From Eudromia elegans (lineage: Eukaryota; Chordata; Aves; Tinamiformes; Tinamidae): a stretch of 64,000 nt of DNA. The DNA is taken from assembly GCA_003342815.1 (NCBI GenBank), contig PTEX01000049.1, forward strand, positions 1,879,723-1,943,722, given 5' to 3'. A program made the position numbers and the translations under genes. Positions 46,900-58,668 of this stretch are shown in pieces. Under the pieces are notes generated by a model. It saw only the letters and a program-made list of their open reading frames with translations. It had not been told where the DNA came from and ran no database searches. Positions within the stretch are counted from its first letter, which is position 1. Each line of letters begins with the position of its first letter.

Positions 46900-49800
46900 T
46901 TACTCAGGGAAATCCAAACAGAGATCAGGATCATGGGAAGTCATCTGCAGGTAGATTCGTCTGGAGAGTTCTGGTCCTATGCGACGCGTGGTCGCTGTCA
47001 CACCCTCACCACGGTGCACAATGATATTAGCTAGCATGTTTTCCTGCTCCTCCTCTGAGGAACATTTGCTGTAGGCCTAAAAGCAGTATAAAGGAACGAG
47101 CATTCACTTGCATCCATTTCAAAGAGATATATATATATATATACATATATATATACACCCCCAAAGATAAGCACCTGTGACAGCTCTTTCAGAATTTGCA
47201 CTCATTTTTTACCTGGTCTCTCTGCAGATTTCAAATGTGAGATTAGAGGCAGATACAGAACCTATTCTGCTTCATTAAGAGAACAGACCCGCTTAAGATG
47301 AGCATGCAGTTGCAATAGGAAGGAGCATACATGTCAGTTTAATCATTAAGTTCTTGAATACTAAGTAACCTGTAAAACCAAAGCAATATGTGCAAATAAA
47401 TCAGTTTCTTCAGTACCTTATTAAACAGTTCATATGGAATTGATTGCACCAGAATTAGTATCAATTAAACCATTTCTCCCACTCCTTCTATTAGTTGGCT
47501 GTATGCACAGTGCTTAGTATTTGTGGAGCATCCTTACCTGAACCAGAAGCTGAGGAGAAGGGTATGCAGACACAATTGCTTCAGCCATGTCGAGGCTGAC
47601 CCGGTTAAATTGTTGTATCTGCCTTTTCCAGACTTCTAAGAGACCTTTACCGGTGGAATCCACCTTCACACCTCTGCATCCCTCATTTTCTATGCAGAAA
47701 GAGAATCCTGTATTTTCCCGCTCTCGCCTATGGAAAATTAAGGATAGGAAGATGAATAAGATAATGAAGCTATGAAACAAGTGTTTGCATCTTTTGGCAT
47801 TTGGACAGAAAGAAAATCACTTCTCACTCTGCACTGTTATAAATACCATTGGCATTGAAGTAAATGCTTCAAATGTGGTCATACTTTCTCTATGGACATT
47901 ATCAATTTTGTGTTAAAGGTGTTGTTGCTGCTCTTGTGTTAAGAACCAGTCCAGTACTTGGAAGCAATCCTGGTACAAACCAGTATGTATACACAGTGGG
48001 AAAAAGAATGCACTTTCAGGCTGTCAAAAATAATATAGCATGTTTTACATGGTGTTTTTAGAGACACTTACTTTCTTATCTGAAATACAGCAGCTGCTGT
48101 GACAGGAATGCTATGATTGTTTAAGACCACACAAATGGTTTTCCAGGCTAGCACTGCATACTGTGGTGCTGTCCTTACAAAGGCAAGCAGCTAAATGGTT
48201 AACTCTCACTAGTGTCTGACTTGGTTATATACTGAGGAATAAAAACCAGTACTGTAAGAATCTAATCTTATTTGCATTCCCTTCCCACTTCCGAAGGCAG
48301 ACTCAGAATAGGACCTTTACTTATCAAAGTGAGAGTCCAACTCAAAATCAAGGTCTGTCCTCAATTCTCCCAAGACATGACATCATTTTCTAAGAACTAA
48401 CTCTATTTTAAGGAAGTTTAAAAAGCATTATACTGTGTTGCACCTCAGTACAGTTGTATACCTATTATTCCCTCCCAGTAATCTTGAAAGTCAAACCTCT
48501 CCCAAGAAGATATTAAAAACTGCCTGCTCACTTGTATGGTGCTTCTGCCACTGCTTTAGTGAACATAGTGACAAATTCCGCGAGCTCCTCCAGGCTCTCA
48601 GCAAGTCTCACTTGGACATTTGTCTCCAACAGCAAATCCACTAATGCCTGTAAACAACAGAGGAAACAATAACTGAACAATTCATCCTCTTATCCTATCA
48701 AACTCCATTCTTATCTGAAACAAAATACAGATTCATCGCATCTGCTACAGGACAAGGCCATCCACACTCTCTCCGTTATGAGTAGCCAGCTTGAGGCACT
48801 TGGGTATGCAGGGATAGTCCCTATGTCATACATATGTATGTATGTCCCCGGCAGTTTCATGTCACTTCAGCTGACTTAGCTCCTCAGTGGCGGGGGGGAG
48901 AAATGATGAAGCGATGAAACGCTCACTCAGTGGCAGCCAGGAGCAGAGACAAGTACTGTGTGCATGTTCTAAAGGTACTCACCTCTTCCACATCCAGTCT
49001 GGACACATCTGGACCACAATCTTTAGCCTTTCTTTTTCTCTTTTTTCCCTTTTCCTCTGCTTGGTCTCCATTCACTGCTTCTGGTTGCAGCCTCTTTTTT
49101 GACTGAGTTCTGAGAGATCTAATAGAAAGACAAGGTGAAGGGGTTCATGTCAGCACAAATAGCACAGAAGATCAAGCGGCTGTAGAGTGCCTAAAAACTC
49201 AGCACCACCACCACTACTGGGAGATGCCAAACAGAAGAAATTGTTAGGGACTATTAAATATAAAAACTTGGCATCTGATATGAAAATTCCTTGAAGAGCT
49301 AGGAAAGTGTTCAAAGAAAGTATAGTGTTACACTGCCTGCCTCCTCTCATGCTCTACCCTAAATATTTGGTGTTGGTCACTCATGGTGACAGGCTAGGTG
49401 GACCTTTGTTTCTGTTCTTATAAAAGAAATAGCAGAGTAGTTCCAGGTAGAAATATGTTTTATGTTCCAGTCTTTGCTAGAAGGAATTAATGAAAATACC
49501 TCTGACAATTTTCAATGCCAGAGACAACATAAAACCTTTGCAGAGGGGGAGGAGGGAGAAAAGGCTAACCCAAAATAACTGTCTACTCCAAGTACTGCCA
49601 GTGCCAGTATCTTCCCAGGCATCTTCTCCATCGCACGAGCAACAAAGCTCTGTAATGTCTCCTTCTGTCCTTCTGTGCAGCCCTGGGCCTCCTGCAAAGA
49701 GTAATAGAGAGGAAAAAAAAAATTAAACAATTTGTTTGGACGGGACAGACCAATTCTAGGACAGAACAATCCATGGCCCAAATTCTTCAACTGGATCTTT

Positions 49801-51475
49801 GTAGATGAAAAGGTCTGCTTGCACATCTCCTACAGGATCAAGATTTAGCTTCCTGCTCTGGAAGGATGCTGAGTCTGCCGAAAAGCACAGACACCTGTGA
49901 GCGTCTCAAGCCTCCTTCCAGCATAGCAGAAAATGAGATTCTATTCTTGACAATTTGAAAGACTGTCAGTGCTGAATATCTACAGAGTTTTGAACTAGGA
50001 TTTTTCCTAAATTCCTGAAAATCATCCTTGATCTGTTAATATATACTAGGACAATGTTACCTCAAAAGTCTATGAAAAAAATGGAATTAGAAGAGACAGC
50101 TTGCACCTGCTATCAGCTTTGTTACACAACCTTAGTTTTGATCCAGTACTTTGGGAAACAGTTAGTTTACTGGAACCATCACTTCCTTCCCACATTAAAA
50201 CCCTCCTGCAATGAAAAGGAAATCACCACCCTTTCAGCAAGGCGTATTCAGGAAGTACAAAAAAAGTCATGAGCATTCTCACTTGTTTGTAGTTGTGAAC
50301 CATGGACAAAAGCTCCTCCAAGCAAAGCAGAACCAGAATATTTGGTTCTTCTGTCCATTCATTTTGTTCTTCAGTCTGTACAGGAATGAAAACAAAAAAC
50401 AGACCAATAGTTTTTTGTATAACCATTCACTCCAAGTTCTGTTCCCCCTATGAGGTGGGAAGAGGTTTAGAAGGCAGCTACTTAGGGTGCTAATGACTAC
50501 TGCTTTCTAGTAGAAAGAGGAAAAGGAAAAAAGGGAAGAATATTAAGATTTTGTTCCCACACCTGAGGCAACACAGCCCGTCTCCTCCAAGTGATGCTGC
50601 ATGGAACAGCCTGACTCTCAACCACACAGGAATAATTCTTAGACTGCAAAGCACTGAGGACCTGTTCACCACCTTCTACCTGTAAGAGAACTGAAATTGA
50701 TGCAAACATCAGACTTCCAAAGCCAGAGCTGCGAGGTAATCCAAGACAGATGCACAATGTGAGGAAAAGTACCTGAATCTAGCACCACTGTTATGTATTT
50801 CTGGCACTCCCCTGGCCGCTGAGCTTTCAACATCTTGGCAAGGGCCTTCTTCCTTTCTTTTTCCTCCTCCTGCTGCCTCTTCCGTATTTCACGTTCCTTT
50901 CTCCTCTGCCACGCAGCCTGAGAAGCTGCCTCTCTTTCCTTCTGACTATATTTTGACCTCTTTGGAGGGTGAGATGCTCCCACACTTGCTTCTTTACCCG
51001 CAAGCCTGCCACTTTGAGCTGCTGAATCAGACAAATAGTCTGTCTGCAAGCACGAAGATGACTTCCCAGAACTGCATACATCATCATTTTGGTTACTCTG
51101 GTACACTTCCCTAGACGGTGATGGGTCCTTCAGGTCCTCAGAGGACTTTGAAAACTGTCCTATGGCAGGAGTCAACTGGGTAGAGCTCGGGCAGCGCCCC
51201 ACCCCCTCAGTTGCACTTGCAGCATCTCCCCGTGGGGCCTGGGAAAGCCCAACGCTCTTTTGGCAGAGCCCACTACCCTGCAGCTTCCCCTTCAGCCTCT
51301 CCGTCAGCGGGACGATCTCTTCCTCACTCTCGCTCTCACTGCTCAACACCACCACCGGACCCGGGCAAGCCGCCTCCCTCCCTGGCCTCGAACCGGAGGG
51401 CGAGGAGCGCTGCGGAAGCGGTCGCTGCAAGAAAGCAAAAACGGGCAGAACCTCCTCATCACTCCCCTCCGCCAT
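46900..51475 (-). CDS. EME1: Crossover junction endonuclease subunit EME1
   Basis: EME1 is the non-catalytic partner of MUS81 in the nucleus. The dimer cuts 3' flaps, replication forks and recombination junctions. Eight coding exons (51475-50773, 50690-50563, 50375-50283, 49691-49570, 49118-48983, 48647-48532, 47727-47538, 47076-46900) give 554 residues (human 570). Residues 41-53 ([13 protein letters not shown]) resemble a SUMO-interacting motif followed by acidic residues. A Lys/Arg/Glu-rich helix lies before the ERCC4-type fold, which begins near residue 234 ([13 protein letters not shown]) and includes SITWRRR. The C-terminal helix-hairpin-helix part contains [20 protein letters not shown] and YPSPQLLVQ, and the end reads [16 protein letters not shown]. 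Exon 5 carries a basic [10 protein letters not shown] stretch. The donor of exon 4 (GG|GTTAG) is weak but is the one that fits phase. The start at 51475 is the first ATG; the frame upstream has only TTG. Confidence 0.95.
47126..47156. repeat. (AT)n microsatellite in EME1 intron 7
   Basis: TA dinucleotide tract interrupted once by a C, beginning about 50 bases upstream (in EME1 sense) of the last EME1 exon. Confidence 0.85.
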
Positions 51476-51542
51476 CACCAACGGTTTTACCTCAGGGTGC
51501 GGCTAACGCAGCTGCGCGCGCGGGTGACGGTTGGTCCGAGCG

Positions 51543-51554
51543 TGCGCATGCGCG
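51543..51554. promoter_or_regulatory. NRF1-type motif in shared promoter
   Basis: TGCGCATGCGCG fits the palindromic NRF1 consensus YGCGCAYGCGCR. It lies in the loop of the inverted repeat. NRF1 commonly drives nuclear genes for mitochondrial ribosomal proteins, which suits MRPL27; occupancy is inferred. Confidence 0.65.
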
Positions 51555-51598
51555 CGCGCTCGGACCAACCGCCACCCGCGCGCGCGGGAAGGAGGAGG

Positions 51599-51606
51599 TG
51601 ACGTCA
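51599..51606 (+). promoter_or_regulatory. MRPL27: CRE octamer upstream of MRPL27
   Basis: TGACGTCA, a perfect CREB/ATF site, 15 bases before the MRPL27 start codon and therefore close to or within the transcription start region. Confidence 0.6.
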
Positions 51607-51621
51607 GCGCCCGGGGACAAA

Positions 51622-54496
51622 ATGGCAGCGCTGAGGCAGCTCCGTGAGTGAAGCGGGAGGCGACGCGGGGCGGGAGTTTTTGGACCGTTTTGAGCTGCGC
51701 CCCATCTATTCTGTCCCCAAGGCCCTCCAAAGACGGAGGAGCAGCCTGATTCGGTCACTGTCCTCAAGGATAGTTTCACTCTGTGGAAGGACTGCTCACC
51801 CCTCTTGTGTGATGCATTGAGATTTACTTTTTATTAGCTGGGGTTTTTTTTCCATACTTCATAACTCTAGCCAACAGCAGGTTGTTCGTTTGATAGATAC
51901 AAATTAACTAGATTAAAACTTCATAGAATTTATGCCTATAATCCTTTGTAGACCCCATTTATCTGTCCTCGTTTCTCTGAAGTTTGTTACCCCTTGGCTT
52001 CTTGTTTGTCCTTAAGGAGTATGGACGTTAAAGTTAACCATTCTTGTAGAGCTACGTCCCTTCTCTATGTTTTAGTTCACTATCTGGGATACTTTAATTA
52101 AGATTAAATTGACTCAGTGCTCCTACTTTGAATAAGGAAACAAGAGTGTTGCAGTAGCTGCTCCCATTTAATAACCTGCTGATGAAATTGGACAGAGGAA
52201 TTTAGAAAAAAATTGGAATGGCTGCTGAATATCCCCTCCCCTTCAAAGAAAGAGAGAAAAAAAAGTAGAGAGATTTATAAAATGAAGTAATTACATTGTA
52301 ATTATGTCTCAGTCATTTTGTTTGTTTTTATAGAGAGAAGTTAATTGAAGGGTCAGCTTTTTTGATAAGAAAGTTGGTGCATTTACTCAAATTGCCCTTT
52401 TTTAAAAAAAGAACTTTGTAGTATGAATGATTATAACCCCAAGAGTTGCATAAAATGCTCAAGATAGTTTTTATTTAGAGTGGTAAAAACTTTCCTGAAT
52501 GGGAGTCTTAACATTTTGTGGCCTTACAGATGAGACTATTTAAATAAACTCAGTTCAGTTGAAGAGGAGACCAAAACGCAGATCAATTGGTCTTTTCTCA
52601 AGGCTGTATAAGGCCAAACCAACATATATCAACCAATAACTTCAGTAGCTCATAGATTTACAAGACATTACTGAAATATGAATGTGTTTATGTCCTCTAG
52701 CTGAGAATCTTCTTCTCAGCGTTTTTCAGAAGGTGGCGTCTTTGCAGATTTAGTCCATGGTGGTCTAGCCTAATTTAACTTTGTAGTAAGGTTTTTTCTT
52801 GGGGCTTTCTTTTGCCTTCAAAATTTATGTTGAATGATAAATAGAGTTGCATTTTTTTTTCAGCTGAGATTTTCCTCTTTATTGTTCTTGCTCCAAATCT
52901 AGTTCTAGCTGTGCCGCAGACAACCCTTCTTGCTGTGAGATGTGCTTCTAAGAAAGCTGGGGGCAGCTCCAAAAATTTAGGTGGCCGCAGCCCTGGGAAA
53001 CGCTATGGAGTAAAAAAAGTAGAAGGTAAGAGTATTAATCAGGTACATTTACTGACCTCTGTTGGAGTGCACCCTTCCCAGGTGTCCCCGGCTATTGGGA
53101 TGAGTGTTCAGCAAACCTCAGCCTCACTATTGCACCAGTCCCCAGCAGGAGGGTAGCATGAGTCAGCCTCCCTGCAGCCAGCTGAAGTTGCCTATAGAAA
53201 ATATACCTTGATTCCGACTTTACTTCTCTCCCCAGAACGTGGTAGGAGGGGCGCACTGTGGGGCACCTGGTAACTCGCATGTACTTTCACCCCATGCTGC
53301 TTTCAAAAGCTGCACATTTTAGATATTTACAAAGGAAAGAATTTGGAGGCTTAGCAGAAACCAAAGTACAGATTCCTGCAGCTGAGTGCTTAAAAATTAG
53401 TAGGTTTGCTGATGAAAACAAATCAATGTAAAAGGTAGTAAAAGAAATTCCTTTAACAAACAGAAAATGCCCTGTACCCTCCAAGTAATCTTTTCAAAGA
53501 TTAGAATTGCTTTTTGCCATTGTGCATCAATTGCCCTCTATTTCTTGCAAGTAGTCTTTTTTGCTTGTTTGTTTAGAAGCTTTCAGAATTTGAAGCAATT
53601 TTTCCTTGTGAAATCTCACAGAAAACTGGTTTTGTAAGTCCTAAAACTGCGTGTATTCTGCCAACTCCAAGGCTGGAAGGTGCTTTATTCCTTTGTAATC
53701 TGACTGTGTAACTTTGTTGCAGGTGCTTTTGTGCACGCAGGCAACATTTTGGCTACACAGCGTCTGATACGCTGGCATCCGGGAGCTTATGTAAGTTGTT
53801 TTTCTCTCCTCTTCAGTTCTCAAGAAAACAGCGGCCCACAACAGGGTCCTATAGTTAATGCTTCTCTTAAATTCTGCTTCTTAATTTCCTCCTCAGTATT
53901 CCATATAATCCTGAAATTTGATTTAATTACCTGCTATTTCTTAGTCATACACCCTGCTTAGAATTGCATCTGTGCTTATGTGACTTGGGAGAGGACTGAG
54001 GGTTATAAATGTTATGAGTATCCTGAATATCCTCTGTAACCTAACTGAGCTCTTGCACTTCAGAGTAGAATGAATATCTCCTTATTTGTAATGAGAAACA
54101 TTACCTACCGTTTGCTGGATGGCCCCCCCGCCTTCTTTTTTAAATTCTAATGCTTTTTTTTTCCACTCTAAAACACAAAGCAGCAGCTTTTGAAGCCAGA
54201 ATATTATAAAAGGCAGACTGATGATCAGATCTGCTTTAGTGATGCACTTCCAACATTTCCTTTCTAAGGGCACACTTGTCTTCTTGCAGGTGGGGATGGG
54301 TCGAAACAAGACACTTTATGCCCTGGAGGATGGAATTGTGAGATACACCAAAGAGGTCTATGTCCCTCTGCCACGCAGCAGTGAAAGCAGGGAGATCATC
54401 TGTCAGCTGCCTAAAGGAGCAGTTCTTTACAAAACCTTCATCAATGTTATCCCTACCGCAGAAGTGGGAAGTTTCAAACTGGTGGATATGCTTTGA
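51622..54496 (+). CDS. MRPL27: Mitochondrial large ribosomal subunit protein bL27m
   Basis: MRPL27 is the mitochondrial counterpart of bacterial L27, a 39S subunit protein near the peptidyl transferase centre. Four coding exons are 51622-51643, 52903-53025 (or 52864-53025), 53723-53790 and 54290-54496. The product is 139 residues with the downstream exon 2 acceptor or 152 with the upstream one (human 148). The family signature is clear: [20 protein letters not shown], then [39 protein letters not shown] and LPKGAVLYK. The residues before ASKK would be the mitochondrial presequence, and the acceptor choice changes only that part. The first exon codes for only seven residues plus one base. Start context is good (AAAATGG). 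Confidence 0.95.
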
Positions 54497-54704
54497 TCTT
54501 CCTACATCACATAGGAGCAAGAGGGGGAAGAGGAACCACTGGGACAGATGACTAGCTGGTCTGGCACCCCAGGACATCATATGTTTAGTAGAATATTTAT
54601 TCCAGCTTGGAAGCTACTTGTATAGGACACTGTTCTTGCTTCTAAAGCACACATGCTCAGTACTTGGGCACTAGAATCATCTGCAGGAATTTGTAAGAGG
54701 GTTT

Positions 54705-54710
54705 AATAAA
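54705..54710 (+). terminator. MRPL27: MRPL27 polyadenylation signal
   Basis: AATAAA 209 bases after the MRPL27 stop codon, followed within about 20 bases by a T-rich stretch (GTTGGGTTTTTTTTTT) suitable as the downstream element. Confidence 0.75.
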
Positions 54711-54729
54711 TGCTGCTATGGTGTTGGGT

Positions 54730-55855
54730 TTTTTTTTTTTATTCTTCACAGATAGATGTTGTTTATGCTTATTTATAGGGCTCTGTCTCTGAAGGACCTG
54801 TTCCATTGCTTCTTTGAATTAGTTAACCTAAGAAATCACAAAATGGTTCTTTTCCCACTAATGATGTCCCATTAAGTTTTAATCATTTTTAGACATTACT
54901 GTTTTATTTCTGTCTTAGTTCTAGATATTACAGAAGAGGACAGATCCTCTTCCACTAGCAGTTAACTCTGCAGAAGCAAGGACACTTTTTTTTCTTAATA
55001 ACTAACTCACCTCACTGATTAACTCCCATTCCAGTCCATAAAGTGTTCCATGTGCTAGCCTCATGAGGTAAATTTACATTCCTAAAGCTAATTCATGACT
55101 AATTTTAGAGTGCCTGGTAATGTGCACAAACCTGGGAAGGTATTTGAAACGCAGCAGCTGGAGGCCATGAGGTTTATCAGAAAGCCATAATCCAGGCTAT
55201 TCTTTTATTTTTTTGAATCACTCCATGGTTGCTTATGTTGTTCTGAGACAGGAACACCAGATGCCTGGTGGCCAAACATCTCACTTTATCTACAGCTTTG
55301 TAAACAATTTTTAAAAACATTTTTGCTTTGCAGTAGAAAATGGTATCAAAAATGGTGATGTAACACCACCAGTGTTGACATTGCTAGATTGGCTGCTCTG
55401 CAAAGAAAGACCAAGTAACCTGGGTGAACCACATATTTCCACAATTGCTCCTTTATGTCCTTCTCAGAGACCACCAGCTATTTCCTCTATGCTTCCCTCA
55501 TCTCCCAGCTGTGTCCAGTCACACGTAGTTCATCCTGTTTGTTGCTGTGTACATCACTGCAGGTAACACAAGCTCCTGTATCTTCAAGCTGGAATCTCTT
55601 GGACACTTGAATCTTAAGGTCATACAAAATTGCTCCAACTCCCAGAAGAACATTGCTCTGAGAGCACAGAGCGATGCTGTGATGGAGATTCATTCCATTA
55701 CTCCCAGGTCAGGATTCCCACCTGATACACAAAACCATTTTATAACCTAAGAAATAAGTAGTAGAAGATGACTGCCTTTGGAGGTGTAATACTTGGTATG
55801 CTTGGCAGTACTTGCTACAGCCTCACAGAGGTGCATTGCACAAGCAGGGTCACCT
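54730..55855. other. Intergenic DNA downstream of MRPL27
   Basis: No exon or RNA gene is recognised; the sequence is AT-rich and has only short open frames. Confidence 0.5.
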
Positions 55856-55859
55856 GGAG

Positions 55860-56830
55860 CATGTGGCACAGGATTGCATCCAAACAGGTCTTGAATATCT
55901 CCAGAGAAAGAGACTCCACAGCCTCTTAGCAACCTGTTCCAGTGCTCTGTCACCCTCACTGTTAAGAAATTTTTCCTTAAGTTCCTATGGAACTTTCGAT
56001 GCTTTAGTTGGTGTCTCTAGTCCTATCAGTGGCCACCACTGAAAAGAGGCCAGCATTATCCTCCTTACTGTCTCTCTTGAGGAACTTAAAGACACTGATG
56101 AGGTCCCCTCTCAGCCTTCTCTTCTTCAGGCTGAAGAGGCCCAGCTCTTTCACCCTTTGCTCATAGGGCAGATGTTCCAGGCCTCTGATCGTCCTCGTAG
56201 CCCTGCGCTGGACTTTCTCCAGTAGCTCAACATCCCTCTTGCACTGGGAAACCCAGAACTGCACACCGTATTCCAGGTGTGACCTCACCAGGGCTCTGTA
56301 GAGGGGGACGATCCCCTCCCTCAACCTGCTGGAGACGCTCTTCTTAATGCACCCCAGGATCCCATTGGCCTTCTTGGCCATGTGGGCACGCTGCTGCCTC
56401 ATGGTCAACTTGTTGTCCACCATGACGCCCAGGTCCCTCTCTGCGGGGCTGCTCTCCAGAAGGTCAGTTCCCCGGCCTGTACAGGTGTCTGGGGTTATTC
56501 CTCCCCAGGTGCAGGACCTTGCACTTCCTCTTGTTGAGTTTCATAAGGTTTCTCACTGTCTAGTTGCCCAGTCTGTCCAGGTCCCTTTGGATGGGAGCGC
56601 AGCCCTCTGGGCTATCAGCTACTCCTTCCAGTTTGGTATCATCGGCAAACTTGCTGAGGAATAATTCCATCCCTTCATCCAGGTTATTGATGAAGAAATA
56701 GAACAGGACTGGACCAAGGACGGACCCCAAGGGACATTGCTAGCTACAGGCCTCCAACCAGGCTCCACAGTGCTGATCACCACCCTCTGAGCTCTGCCAT
56801 CCAGCCAGTTCTTAATCCAGTTCTTGATTT
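55860..56830 (-). mobile_element. CR1 LINE fragment, 5'-truncated
   Basis: Read on the minus strand, 56423-56004 encodes the C-terminal part of a CR1 reverse transcriptase, with recognisable pieces such as [36 protein letters not shown] and [16 protein letters not shown]. Upstream, to about 56830, the nucleotide sequence still reads as reverse transcriptase (the stretch around the [14 protein letters not shown] region) but broken into frames. Downstream to about 55860 is the typical CR1 3' UTR (the minus strand reading of the plus-strand text CTCCAGAGAAAGAGACTCCACAGCCTCT). It is an old, 5'-truncated and inactive copy. CR1 is the dominant LINE of birds, which supports the avian origin of the window. 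Confidence 0.92.
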
Positions 56831-58668
56831 GCCAGAAAAGAGTGAGCAGCTGTACCTGGTTATTCTGGGCAAAGAGGAATATTTGGTGGTGGCTCTGCTT
56901 CTACTCCTGTGCTGCAGGATGGAAATCTCCACTGGCCTGTGTGTTTCTCAGCTGTTTGCAAAATTGGGTGAAGGTCCCTGGTTTAGCTGTTCCCTGCATA
57001 CAAGGACAATGTCACAGGCACTTCTGTCATTGACACCACAGGAAGCTGTTTTGAGATTGAGTCCTTATACTGCTGTGTTCCTTTGAGTTTGGTAGCAAAC
57101 AGGGTCCTGGAAAGGGACCGGCATTCCACATCTGTCCAAGGTCTCCGAGCTTATTCCTGTTCCTGAGAAAGCTGAAGGATGCCTTAGAGCGTGCTCATAG
57201 GGAGGTGGCATCTGTAAACGTGAGAAGAAGGGTATTATAGCTGATCAGAAAGAACAAAAGAGGTTGTCCCACCTCTTCCTAGAGCAGAAAACACACAATC
57301 ACCACATCCATGAAATGAAGTTCCTATAATCCTCAACTTGCTGCTGCCGCCTAAAATGAACACCTGAAAGATCAGCACTTAGCACCAGTTTGTAGTAAAG
57401 CAGGACAGAAATCTACTGGAGCAGCTACACTGTATTTCACCTAGTCCTGCTTCATACTTCATGCCAAACTGCTGTTCTTCTCTATCTGAATTCAAAGACT
57501 TGTAATTATTTGTTACAAAGAGGGAGTGAAGATTGGGTTGAAAGAGGATTGTTATTTGCTTTCTTTTGACCAAGTATAAATTGCTGTACAGTTGTTTATA
57601 TAAGCACCTAAAACTTAGACTTTCTATCCAGCTTTTGATAGGGAGTTTCACTATATAGCAGTGAAGGGGAATTCTGAGACAATTTGTATTTTGAAAGAGT
57701 TGGACTAGTTTTCTGTCCCTTGCTGCAGAGGAAGACAGCAGTGGCTGTGGTAAGGATGCTGTAGAAGAGCTCCCACTTTCCCTGCTGTGCTAACACCAGC
57801 CAGTGGCTGCAATCAGCCCCCCTCTAACTATAAATATCATCACTCTGTCCCCCTTCTGGGCAAGTTACTTGGGCTTAGACTTTACGTTTTGCATCCTTAG
57901 CTTGTTATTCTTGGGGGATCTGAGCCTTACTCCGCTGTACTTTTAGTGCTCGGGGCATCAGGGCAGGTATCATTAGTTACAACTTCAAGTACTGACTGCA
58001 AAAGAGACAAGTGCCAAGTGGTGGAGCGCTAACTGTGCCAAGTTTTTTGATGCAGCTCTAAGAGCTCAAAATGTAGGTAAATGGGTGAGCCCTTTGATGC
58101 CCTGATACAAGTTTCAAATGTTTCCATTCTGCTGTGGTCAATAAGGCCTTTGTGTCCTGCAGGAGTCTCTTGGCAGATGCACTTGCTTTGGTCTGCTGGG
58201 AGAAGTGCAAGTCTCAGACATCCTAAGTGGCAAAAACCTCCTGCTCATAAATAAGCCATAAGCATTTCAAGGTAACTGTGAGGGGCCTGTTAGAGGTGCC
58301 CAGAGGGATAAGGGAGCAAGAGACCTTGGAAGCCTTACAGATCTAAAAATATCATTCCCAGTTTGGTCTTCTGCCGAGAAGATGATCTGGAGGACCTGCC
58401 CTTTCATCAGCAGCTCTGCCCTTCCTCCCTGCACAGGCACCGTTGCAAATGCGCCAGGAGGGATCAATCATTAACCAGCACAGATGTACACGACCGCTGC
58501 CTCCGGGAACACCGTGCCCTTCCAGAGATAAAGGCTATCAGAGAAAGACAATTGCAGAGAACAGAGTCCTCTGCTGCTGGAAATTGCTGAAGCAAGACAG
58601 ATACAGAGTGGAAGAAGACCATTCCCGAGCCCCTGCCAGGAGAACAGCGTTGCACATGGGACACCTAC
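56831..58668. other. Intergenic DNA with possible last exon of membrane-protein gene
   Basis: No confident exon. The membrane-protein gene that follows needs at least one more exon after 58669. Two frames with acceptors fit in phase on the minus strand: one entered at 58428 with a stop near 58267, and one entered after GCTTCAG near 58588 with a stop near 58464. Neither looks conserved, so the true terminal exon is unresolved. Confidence 0.35.

Larger units (their letters stand above)
51476..51621. promoter_or_regulatory. Bidirectional EME1/MRPL27 promoter with large inverted repeat
   Basis: Only 146 bases separate the two divergent start codons. Positions 51514-51542 pair with 51557-51585 at 28 of 29 bases (the mismatch is 51527/51572), leaving a 14-base centre. 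The centre of symmetry, about 51549.5, is within a base or so of the midpoint between the two ATGs. The region is CpG-rich and has no TATA box. The divergent arrangement of EME1 and MRPL27 is also known in human. Confidence 0.8.

Noticed and set aside
58267-58428. Open block AELLMKGQVLQIIFSAEDQ as last exon of the membrane-protein gene
   Set aside because: It has an acceptor in the right phase and a stop, but an equally good alternative exists and neither looks conserved, so it was not added to the coding sequence.
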